Positions 51,266-59,080 of a stretch of DNA of 64,000 bases are shown here, piece by piece. This DNA is from Bacillota bacterium (GTDB taxonomy: Bacteria > Bacillota > Clostridia > Christensenellales > Aristaeellaceae). A model generated the notes under the pieces. It did not search any database and was not told the origin of the DNA. It was given only the letters and a program-made list of their open reading frames with translations. The stretch spans positions 372,001 through 436,000 of the forward strand of contig JAEZIN010000006.1 in assembly GCA_023436585.1 (NCBI GenBank), in the 5' to 3' direction. The translations under genes were made by a program, and so were the position numbers. Position 1 is the stretch's first letter, and every line of letters starts with the position of its first letter.

Positions 51266-51958
51266 TCACGCTTTCAACTGGTCCAGCGCCTTTTGTATCC
51301 TTTCACGGTTGGCGTGGTTGAGGGGCGAGAAACGGCCTTCCAGCGCCTTTTCCAGCTTTTCGGCGGCTTCTTCCTTATTGCCGGCCTCTATGTCGTACTG
51401 AGCAAGGAAATACAACGTATCGATCTGGGAGGGCTTTTCCTTCAGCGCTTTCTCAAAGAAGGGCTTGGCCGCTTCCTTATCTCCCGCAAGGCGGTAAAGG
51501 GTTTGACCCATGTTATCCAGGGCGATAGGATCGGATTCGTCATAATCGATGGCTTCCTGGTTGAACGCCTTGGCTTTTTCCAAATCGCCGCTTTCCACAT
51601 ACAGGTAACCCAGCGTACCGTAGATAAGACCGCTGGGATTGCGCTGATGCTGCTTTTCCATCAATTCAATGGCGCGGGTAAGGTCCCCCAGCTTGTAGCA
51701 GGCCACGGCGTAGTTCATGAAAAGCTGCTGCCGCTGGGCATCGGTGAGCCCAGGCGCCTTTTGTGTTTTTACCAACAACGTCTTTGCCTTTTCATACTCC
51801 CCGTCCCGCAACAGCAGCACGGAATAGGCCAGCATATAGTGGGGGGAGTCCATGCCTGCGGAGAGGCCCTCCTCATACAGCTTCTTCGCGCCTTCCACAT
51901 CGCCTTTTCCCTGTTTGGCAAGAGCCATGCGGCCCTTGATGTTTCCCATAAAGCTCAT
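51266..51958 (-). CDS. Tetratricopeptide-repeat protein
   Basis: A 230-residue protein of five or six TPR-type helix pairs, for example AYSVLLLRDGEYEKAKTLLV, YGTLGYLYVESGDLEKAKAF, and LDNMGQTLYRLAGDKEAAKP. TPR proteins mediate protein contacts. The ATG overlaps the stop of the exonuclease gene by ATGA, so it is coupled to the helicase-exonuclease pair. An N-terminal extension in the same frame is a shadow of that upstream gene. Confidence 0.82.
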   Translation of the reverse strand: MSFMGNIKGRMALAKQGKGDVEGAKKLYEEGLSAGMDSPHYMLAYSVLLLRDGEYEKAKTLLVKTQKAPGLTDAQRQQLFMNYAVACYKLGDLTRAIELMEKQHQRNPSGLIYGTLGYLYVESGDLEKAKAFNQEAIDYDESDPIALDNMGQTLYRLAGDKEAAKPFFEKALKEKPSQIDTLYFLAQYDIEAGNKEEAAEKLEKALEGRFSPLNHANRERIQKALDQLKA

Positions 51959-53145
51959 CGTATCCGCGCCTCCTTCGTAGGGGTCGTATTCTGCGCCTTC
52001 TTTACAAGACGCATATAACGGTATTGTAACGCATTTTGCATTTCCTGCATAGCGCCTTTGGCCCAAAGCGCAGGCTCTGAAGCCATCAATATCGCCATTT
52101 TTGTAATTTCCAGGGCATTTTTTACATCGTGCCGCCGGTGCTCGTACAACTTTGCCAGTTCCACATAAGGTTGAAGGCCGCCCTCCCGGCAATCGATCAT
52201 CTTGCGGTACGCGGTGATGGCCGCCTCTATCTCCCTGCTTTTTAGCAGACTCCGGCCAAGGTTCAGCTGCGCCTGCATTTTTACGCTGCCACCTGTGCAA
52301 AGATGGTAGCAATGCCTGGCCATGGCTGCTTCCCCCTGCCTATCCAGTGCCAGGCCCACACTGAAAATATCCTCGAAAAAGCTCTGCTGCTCCGGTTTTT
52401 CGTACACATGCAGCAGCCTGTAGAAAAGCCGGGCCAGCGATACGATATCCTGCCGGTTGTGATCAATCACATCCTTGATTAAAGTAAAGTTGCCCGTTTT
52501 CAAAAATTGAAAGAACCGCTCCGGCGCTTCGCTGCCCGGCAGGTCATGCTCCCGGGGCGATTGGAAAATTTCCTCCTCCAGGCGGCTTAACCGGCAGCTT
52601 TTCAGGCGCAGCTTCCACACCCTTCGTGCGGGGTGCAAAAGGTCGGCATGGAGAAGTCTTTCCAATTGTTCCGTCTCCATGCGGTTCATCAGCATCCTCG
52701 TCTGCAATAGGGGCAGATCGAAGGTTTTGCCGTTGAAGGTCACCACCAGGTCAAAGCTGTCACACAGCGCCTGCAAAGCGGTGAGCATAAACCGCTCCTC
52801 GGGATAATCCCGCATCACCCACTGGTGAACCGTAAAGCCTTCCCCGGTGAAATAGCCCGCCCCCACCATAAAGGCCAGGGTGCCAACGCCGCCGCTGAGC
52901 CCCGTCGTCTCCGTGTCCAGATAAAGCACGCGGCAGGGATCGATGTCCTCCGGCACCGCCTGATTCAGCACAAGGCTCAAAATCCGGCCTGAAAAAGACA
53001 GCCCGGATGGAATGCCCTTCAAATCGGCCCATGGGAGGAATCTTTCCTCATGATAACAGCCCGATGCGGGAACTTGGGGTTTGTCCTCATTTTGCGGTTT
53101 GGGCTTGTCCACCGCCTTTAGCTTGTCCCGAAGGCTTATGGGCAC
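51955..53145 (-). CDS. DnaQ-like exonuclease with C-terminal TPR (MrfB/YprB-like)
   Basis: A 396-residue protein. A DEDD-type exonuclease domain (about residues 85-260) has YLDTETTGLSGGVGTLAFMV, VTFNGKTFDLPLLQTRM and DHNRQDIVSLARLFYR with the conserved acidic residues. The C-terminal third is helical and TPR-like. In Bacillus, MrfB with the helicase MrfA excises mitomycin C adducts independently of UvrABC. It starts at GTG with AAGGAGATGATCGC before it and overlaps the helicase gene by 10 bases, as expected for this pair. Confidence 0.86.
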   Translation of the reverse strand: MPISLRDKLKAVDKPKPQNEDKPQVPASGCYHEERFLPWADLKGIPSGLSFSGRILSLVLNQAVPEDIDPCRVLYLDTETTGLSGGVGTLAFMVGAGYFTGEGFTVHQWVMRDYPEERFMLTALQALCDSFDLVVTFNGKTFDLPLLQTRMLMNRMETEQLERLLHADLLHPARRVWKLRLKSCRLSRLEEEIFQSPREHDLPGSEAPERFFQFLKTGNFTLIKDVIDHNRQDIVSLARLFYRLLHVYEKPEQQSFFEDIFSVGLALDRQGEAAMARHCYHLCTGGSVKMQAQLNLGRSLLKSREIEAAITAYRKMIDCREGGLQPYVELAKLYEHRRHDVKNALEITKMAILMASEPALWAKGAMQEMQNALQYRYMRLVKKAQNTTPTKEARIR

Positions 53146-55412
53146 GCGATCATCTCCTTCAAAAGGGAGACGGAGGCCTTTTTCCCCTCCGCGCCGATCT
53201 CTCCCACCGGCCCCGCGCAGGAGGGGCAGCCTTCCTTGCAATCGCAGTTTACGACGATATCCAGCGCGTGATTTAGTAGCAGGCTTTGCATGGTGAAGCA
53301 CTTTTCGGCAAGGCCTATGCCGCCCGGGCTGTTGTCGTACACGAACAACGTTGGCTGCTGGGTAAAGGTTCCCCGCACCTGATAGATTACGCTGATGTCC
53401 CTGGGCGAGCACATCAAATACAGCGGGGCCACGATGCGCAGAAGGTTTGATACCCCCAGCATGCCGCTTTGCAGCTCATCTTTGCCGTATTTATTGGCAA
53501 TGCTGTCCGGCAGCGTCCACCACATGGCGGTGGTGTGCATGTCCGTCTCCGGCAGCCGCACAGGACCAAAGCCCAGGTTCTCCTGGGTATCCAGCTTCAT
53601 TTTTTTGAACATCTTCACAAGGGTGGTGACCTTCACTTCCCCCAGCGCCCGGCTCATGCCGTTCGGTTCGCCCTTCTCCTCGGCGATATCTAAAAGGCTC
53701 AGGCTGATATTCAAATCAGCGTCGGTATAATAATCCACATCCACCTGGCGGATAAACGCCTTGCAGCCGTCAAAGTCCAGCTTCTCCACCTGATACTGCT
53801 GGGCCTCGTGCATGTAGATGGCATTCTCGTGCAAAAGCATGGGCACGGTATAGCGGTCCATTTCCCCTATCACCCGGTGATGGGAGGGGTTGGTGATATC
53901 CACGATCAGGTAATTCTCTGTGGCCGCCGAGCGCAGGGAGATTTCGGAGGCCGGAAAATCCTCCGCCATCCAGTGATAGCGGCCTTCCACATGGCGAAGT
54001 ATGTTTTCCTCCGCCAGATAGTCCAATAATTCCTGGGTGGATGCCACATTGCCGAAGGTTTCCCCATCTTCAAATGGCAGCTCGTAGGCAGCGCACTTGA
54101 AATGGCTCAAGAGCACATACAGATTGTCGGGATTGAGTAGCGCGTGCTCCGGCGATTGGCTGAAAAAGTAATGGGGATGGGTCACGATGTACTGGTCGAT
54201 GGCTGCAGAGGAAGCGACCATTATCATCACGGATGTACCCTTGCGGCGGCCGGCACGGCCCGCCTGCTGCCACGTGCTGGAGATGGTGCCGGGATAGCCG
54301 CACAGCACGCATGCCTCCAGCGCACCGATATCAATGCCCAGCTCCAGCGCGTTGGTGGAAACCACCGCATCGATGGCCCCCCGCCGGAGCCCGGATTCAA
54401 TATCCCGCCGCTCACTGGGCAGGTATCCACCCCGGTAGCCGCGCACACGGCCTGCATTGCCAAGGGGATCGCGCACCATATCCTTCAAGTGCCTGGTAAG
54501 CACTTCCACAATGAGGCGGCTTTTGGCAAAGACAATGGTCTGTATGCCGTTGTGAAGCAGCGTGGAGGCGATGGCTTTCGTTTCCTGCACAGAGCCCTTG
54601 CGTATGCCAAGCTGCCTGTTCACCACAGGCGGGTTATAGAATAGGAAATGGCGTTCACCTGTGGGCGCGCCGTTGTTGTCGATCATGGCAACGGACCGGC
54701 CGGTGAGCGTTTCCGCCAGCTCCTTGGGATTGGCGATGGTGGCGCTGCACAGGATGAAGGTGGGATGGCTGCCATAAAAAGCGCAAAGCCGCAAAAGCCT
54801 GCGGAGCACATTGGCCAGGTTGCTGCCGAATATGCCCCGGTACGCGTGGATTTCATCAATCACGATATAGCGAAGGTTCTCAAACAGCTTCACCCATTTG
54901 GTATGCTGGGGCAGGATGCCGCTGTGGAGCATATCCGGGTTGGTGACGACGATATGGCCGGCCTGCCGGACCGCCTTGCGGGCGGAGCCGGGCGTATCCC
55001 CGTCGTATGTATACGTTTTGATGTCCACATCCAGCGCTTCGATCAGGGAATACAGCTCGCTTACCTGATCCTGGGACAGTGCCTTGGTGGGAAACAGGTA
55101 CAGCGCCCTGGAATCAGGATTTTTGAGTATGGCCGACAGCACCGGCAGGTTATAGCACATGGTCTTGCCGGAGGCGGTAGGCGTCACCACCACCACGTCG
55201 TTGCCCTCCCCCGTAGCGGCCAGGCTGGCTGCCTGATGGGTGTACAGGCGGTGGATGCCGCGCTTTGCCAGCACCGCGGGGATGCGCGGATTAATCCCCT
55301 CCGGATAATCGCCGTATTGGGCGGGCCGGGCAGGGATTGTATGCCAGCAGGTGACGTTTTCCATAAAATACTCGTCCTGCTTGAAGCGGTCCAGCAGTTG
55401 CTCCAGGTTCAT
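53136..55412 (-). CDS. DEAD/DEAH-box helicase with DUF1998 (MrfA/YprA-like)
   Basis: A 758-residue superfamily 2 helicase. Motifs include TPTASGKTMCYNLPVL (Walker A region), YIVIDEIHAYRGIF (DEIH), ILCSATIANPKE, NALELGIDIGALEACVLCGY and QAGRAGRRKG. The C-terminal DUF1998 region ends with CDCKEGCPSCAGP, a four-cysteine metal site as in MrfA. It is the first gene of a helicase-exonuclease-TPR run. The pair is associated with repair of DNA adducts in Bacillus. Confidence 0.92.
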   Translation of the reverse strand: MNLEQLLDRFKQDEYFMENVTCWHTIPARPAQYGDYPEGINPRIPAVLAKRGIHRLYTHQAASLAATGEGNDVVVVTPTASGKTMCYNLPVLSAILKNPDSRALYLFPTKALSQDQVSELYSLIEALDVDIKTYTYDGDTPGSARKAVRQAGHIVVTNPDMLHSGILPQHTKWVKLFENLRYIVIDEIHAYRGIFGSNLANVLRRLLRLCAFYGSHPTFILCSATIANPKELAETLTGRSVAMIDNNGAPTGERHFLFYNPPVVNRQLGIRKGSVQETKAIASTLLHNGIQTIVFAKSRLIVEVLTRHLKDMVRDPLGNAGRVRGYRGGYLPSERRDIESGLRRGAIDAVVSTNALELGIDIGALEACVLCGYPGTISSTWQQAGRAGRRKGTSVMIMVASSAAIDQYIVTHPHYFFSQSPEHALLNPDNLYVLLSHFKCAAYELPFEDGETFGNVASTQELLDYLAEENILRHVEGRYHWMAEDFPASEISLRSAATENYLIVDITNPSHHRVIGEMDRYTVPMLLHENAIYMHEAQQYQVEKLDFDGCKAFIRQVDVDYYTDADLNISLSLLDIAEEKGEPNGMSRALGEVKVTTLVKMFKKMKLDTQENLGFGPVRLPETDMHTTAMWWTLPDSIANKYGKDELQSGMLGVSNLLRIVAPLYLMCSPRDISVIYQVRGTFTQQPTLFVYDNSPGGIGLAEKCFTMQSLLLNHALDIVVNCDCKEGCPSCAGPVGEIGAEGKKASVSLLKEMIACP

Positions 55413-55555
55413 GGCCGTGCCCCCAATAACGCTGCAATTTCCTTTCCATTATAGCCCATGAAACCATACTTGTCCATGCGCCGGGATTAAAAAGCAAACA
55501 AACATTCGATAATTCCTGCGTAAAGAAACGAATGGATTTATTTGAAAATCGATTT

Positions 55556-57022
55556 TCAGTTATGCTTATTCACATACCGGAACCCGCGGTGGTTGCATGG
55601 ATCTATCGTGCTTTCGACCTGCTCATCTGCTTCATCAAGACCGCGCTCTTCCTGATCTAAGCGTTTGCGCACACCATATCCGCCGATACCCTGCGGGAAA
55701 TCAAACACGTTGCAGGGATCGTATATCTCCTTTATCTGGCGGAGCAATCCCGCGTGCGCCCCGTAGTATTCCTGCAAATAACAATCAAGCATGTTGTACG
55801 GGAAGTTGACATAAGAACCTTCCGTCATGGACGCGAAGCATGGGTACCACAAATCGATCCAATCCCTGTTCTCCCGGGCGAACCGGTTCTCTTCCCACAC
55901 AGTTTCCAGCCACAGGATATAGCCCGCCCGACGATAGATAAAGGCTGTTTCATTCACGCCAATATCGGCAACCCTGCCGCCCAGCGCATAGAGGGATATG
56001 CCGGCAAATACCGACCCGAGCGGCGGACGGCTGACAATTTCGGCCAGGGTTTCACATTCCCCTGTTGTAAGCTCCCGCAGCGCAAATCGGCCGACAGACT
56101 CGAATTTTTCATAGGGCGGATACCCGCTGCCGATGATCGTCACCGCTTCCAGGAAGCTTACATAGGCAAAGCTGGCCTCCGCGTTTTCAAGGGCAAGGAA
56201 GCATCTCAAAATATGCCTTGCTTCCTCCGGTTCCCCGTAAAAAATTCCCCTGACCAACATCGCCAGGCCGTCGCTTGGCGAATTGTAGATTCTGGCGATC
56301 AGCGTCATCCTGTCGTCTGCGGTCCGCAGCCAGTGCTGCCATGTTTGCAGGAACTGCACCTGTTCCCAAGAGCTGACATGAAGATAGTCGATTTCGATCA
56401 GCGTCACCCTGTCCACCTTCGGCGGCAACCGAAAGGACATGCCGGTGACAACGCCGAAATTTCCGCCTCCGGCGCCACGCAGGGCCCAAAATAGGTCGGG
56501 GTTGTGCTTGCTGCTGGCAGTCAGCACTTTCCCTTGCGCATCCACCATCCTTATTTCCAGCAGGCTGTCGCAGCCAAGGCCCAGCATACGGCAGGAAAGG
56601 CCCCACCCGCCGCCCGTGACATATCCGCTGACCCCCACATCAGGGCATGTTCCGCCAGGGAAAGGATAGCCCCTGGATGAAACGAACGCATACACCTGCT
56701 CATTGTTGACGCCTGCCTGAACACGGGAGATGCCTTCGCATTCATCTATTTCCATGGCGTTCATTTCACTGATATCGATCACCAGTGTACAGTTGCCGTT
56801 GGAGTACCCCTCATAATTATGACCGCCGCTGCGGATACGGATGGGTACCTTGCGCTCCCTGGCCCATACAACCGCGTTGGACACATCCGTTTCGTTTTGG
56901 CAATAATCGATCACCACAGGAAATTGCTGTATGGCCCTGTTCCAATCCTGCCGTAATTCATTGTACAAGGGGCTATTGGGCAGCACGATCCTCCCGGTCA
57001 GCCCCTGAAAAAAGGAACCCAT
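55556..57022 (-). CDS. FAD-linked oxidase of the berberine-bridge type
   Basis: A 488-residue flavoprotein. The FAD-binding motif is IRSGGHNYEGYSN, with the histidine that carries covalent FAD in related enzymes, and the cysteine of PGGTCPDVGVSGYVTGGGWG matches the second attachment site, so FAD may be bicovalently bound. The C-terminal motif CNVFDFPQGIGG is the usual BBE tail. The substrate could be a sugar, oligosaccharide or secondary metabolite. Oxidases of this group use O2, odd for an anaerobe. The start follows GGAAGGGG. Confidence 0.85.
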   Translation of the reverse strand: MGSFFQGLTGRIVLPNSPLYNELRQDWNRAIQQFPVVIDYCQNETDVSNAVVWARERKVPIRIRSGGHNYEGYSNGNCTLVIDISEMNAMEIDECEGISRVQAGVNNEQVYAFVSSRGYPFPGGTCPDVGVSGYVTGGGWGLSCRMLGLGCDSLLEIRMVDAQGKVLTASSKHNPDLFWALRGAGGGNFGVVTGMSFRLPPKVDRVTLIEIDYLHVSSWEQVQFLQTWQHWLRTADDRMTLIARIYNSPSDGLAMLVRGIFYGEPEEARHILRCFLALENAEASFAYVSFLEAVTIIGSGYPPYEKFESVGRFALRELTTGECETLAEIVSRPPLGSVFAGISLYALGGRVADIGVNETAFIYRRAGYILWLETVWEENRFARENRDWIDLWYPCFASMTEGSYVNFPYNMLDCYLQEYYGAHAGLLRQIKEIYDPCNVFDFPQGIGGYGVRKRLDQEERGLDEADEQVESTIDPCNHRGFRYVNKHN

Positions 57023-57050
57023 AAAGGCACCCCTTCCAGCCTTGGTAATA

Positions 57051-57076
57051 CCAGAATGCACTTTTCTGCACTCTGG
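57051..57076. promoter_or_regulatory. Inverted repeat upstream of the flavoprotein gene
   Basis: CCAGAATGCA and TGCACTCTGG are 10-base arms with one mismatch around a 6-base centre, about 30 bases upstream of the start codon. It may be an operator or a leader hairpin. The rest of the 57023-57329 gap holds no gene I can support. Confidence 0.4.
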
Positions 57077-57329
57077 CAAGCAAGCGATATGCGCTTAGTC
57101 CTTCTTATGAAGGGAGGGTGCGTGCTGTTCCCTGGCATAAGGCATAAAAAACGCAGAAAATGGAAAATGTGCCTGGATCACTGCTCGCCATTCAACAATT
57201 GATAGAAATTGGTAATTGTGCTATCATATATTGCCATGGCAAAGTAAAACCGCTATTATGTCGGTTTATGCATGTTGGCGGAGTGCCATGCCTGAACAGA
57301 GAATGTGACCTGATCATATTGGAGGATAT

Positions 57330-58259
57330 ATGCAGCAAATAGCAGAGGCACTTGTTAACAGATACATGGGAGGATATCCGCAAAAAATCACATCCCTGGG
57401 CGGCGGTTGGTACGGCCGTGTCTTTTTGGCGGAAATGATGGATGAACCAACGAAAGTTATTGTCAAGATACATCTTGTACCAAACCTTGCGGAAAAAGAG
57501 GCTTGTCAGCTTAAAGTATTGGCTGCTCATGCAACCTTAAAAATGCCGGAAGTGTTTTTTGTTCACAAGGCAGCCCCTGATATTCCGCGGGACGCGATCC
57601 TTATGGAATATATTCCGGGGTTCAATGCCGGCAACTCCAATCTTCTTGAAATAGAGGAGAAAAACCGGGCTGCGATTACGCAGCAGATCGTGGATAACCT
57701 TCTTTCCTACCACAAAATCATTAACCCTGACGGATTTGGGGAAATTGGGGCAAACTCTTTTGAGCCCGATTGGGAAAAATGGTATAAACCCAAAGCGGAT
57801 GGTGCATTTATAAAGGCCGAGTCGTTCTTTGCCCGTGGAAAAATCGGCGAAGATATTTTTTCTGTGATACGAAAAGCGCATGATCTGTATGATAATATAT
57901 TCTATTTGCCCGTAAAGCAAGCACGCCTGATCCATGGTGACTACAATACATGGAATATACTGCTTGATGAAAGCTTGACGCATGTAAGCGGTGTAATCGA
58001 CCCACTCAACTGCTGCTATGCGGATTCCGAAATGGACTTGTATCAACTGAATCATGCAAACGGCAAGGAGTTTAAACTGTTGGAGATTTATGCCTCGAAG
58101 TTTCCTTTGAGCGAAAATTTCCCTTTGAAAACAAGCTTTTATGAGCTGTTTGACCATGTAACAGGTTTTTATGGTGCCAATGTTGAGATCGATTACCCGT
58201 TTATGACCGCTCTTGCAAAAAAGCTGGAACAACAGATGCATAATTTCAGGTTGCTGTAG
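57330..58259 (+). CDS. APH-family phosphotransferase-like protein
   Basis: A 309-residue protein of the aminoglycoside phosphotransferase/kinase-like fold. The catalytic loop is ARLIHGDYNTWNILLDES and the metal motif is GVIDPLNCCYADSEMD; the N-terminal lobe has VIVKIHLVP with the ATP-binding lysine. Real targets could be an antibiotic, a sugar or a fructosamine. The ATG has GGAGGATAT before it. It is followed by the DUF6273 gene with a gap of 28 bases, so the two are likely co-transcribed. The region is more AT-rich than the surroundings. Confidence 0.85.
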   Translation: MQQIAEALVNRYMGGYPQKITSLGGGWYGRVFLAEMMDEPTKVIVKIHLVPNLAEKEACQLKVLAAHATLKMPEVFFVHKAAPDIPRDAILMEYIPGFNAGNSNLLEIEEKNRAAITQQIVDNLLSYHKIINPDGFGEIGANSFEPDWEKWYKPKADGAFIKAESFFARGKIGEDIFSVIRKAHDLYDNIFYLPVKQARLIHGDYNTWNILLDESLTHVSGVIDPLNCCYADSEMDLYQLNHANGKEFKLLEIYASKFPLSENFPLKTSFYELFDHVTGFYGANVEIDYPFMTALAKKLEQQMHNFRLL

Positions 58260-58287
58260 TTGCAGATTTTTTTGCAGGAGAAAGAGT

Positions 58288-58911
58288 ATGAGTGCATTTC
58301 ATATGGGTTCAATCGTGCCGTTTGGCGGTTATCATTGGCTCATTCTTGATATACAAGGCAGTGCAGCCTTGATTATAACTGAATATATGATCGGACAGCA
58401 CCCCTATCATCATAACGCCGGTGATGTCACATGGGCGGACTGCTCGCTTAGAAAATATCTTAACGGTGAGTTTTATGACAAATTCTCCGCGGCCGAACAG
58501 TCAAGAATCATTGCGGTGTTGAACAAAAATCACGACAATCAGTGGTACGGTTCAAGAGGCGGAGAAGATACCCGGGATTACATATTCCTTCTGAGCATGG
58601 AGGAGGCAGTATGCAAGTATTTCGGCGACAGCAGTGAAAACCTTAAAAACCGAAGCCCCAAACAACGATACTGGTTTCAAAAGAAAGACAAAAACAATGA
58701 CAGGCGAAGATCAGCATTCGATGGGTATGCATGGTGGTGGTGGCTCCGGTCGCCCGGACGTGACAACAGAAGAGCCGTATATATCCACGGCGACGGTAAT
58801 ATAGGCATTCAGGGAAACGGTACCTTCCGCTACAGCAGCAACACGATTCACCCTTCAACAGGCGATAACAGCGGCGGAGTTCGTCCCGCTCTGTGGCTAA
58901 GCTTGGAATGA
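58288..58911 (+). CDS. DUF6273-family protein
   Basis: A 207-residue protein. It has MGSIVPFGGYHWLILDIQGS at the start, the motif TWADCSLRKYLNGEFYDKFS, and the C-terminal WWWWLRSPG, then VRPALWLSLE, which is the pattern of DUF6273 proteins found in many gut Firmicutes, often as surface or extracellular proteins. This one lacks a signal peptide. It has the same fold features as formylglycine-generating/ergothioneine-type domains only loosely, so I make no functional claim. The start follows CAGGAGAAAGAGT. Confidence 0.8.
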   Translation: MSAFHMGSIVPFGGYHWLILDIQGSAALIITEYMIGQHPYHHNAGDVTWADCSLRKYLNGEFYDKFSAAEQSRIIAVLNKNHDNQWYGSRGGEDTRDYIFLLSMEEAVCKYFGDSSENLKNRSPKQRYWFQKKDKNNDRRRSAFDGYAWWWWLRSPGRDNRRAVYIHGDGNIGIQGNGTFRYSSNTIHPSTGDNSGGVRPALWLSLE

Positions 58912-58954
58912 TAAATCCCGGGTAAAGTGAACATCAAATATGACTGGATCACAA

Positions 58955-58997
58955 ATGAAATCAGCGCAGCCGTGCAAAACGGCCGCGCTGATTTTAT
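58955..58997 (+). terminator. Intrinsic terminator between DUF6273 gene and clpC
   Basis: AAATCAGCGC(A)GCCGT and ACGGC(C)GCGCTGATTTT pair around GCAAA. The T run allows termination of the plus-strand transcript, and the A run allows it for clpC on the minus strand. Confidence 0.85.
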
Positions 58998-59080
58998 TGG
59001 GAAATATGCTCTTTACACTCGCCGGATTTGTTTGCCTTTTAGCGATGGATGTGCATGGAAGCGTTCCTTAATGTAACGTT

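Noticed and set aside
57160..57342. A 60-codon open frame upstream of the APH-like gene
   Set aside because: It overlaps the ribosome-binding site and start of the real gene and has no ribosome-binding site or recognisable features of its own.
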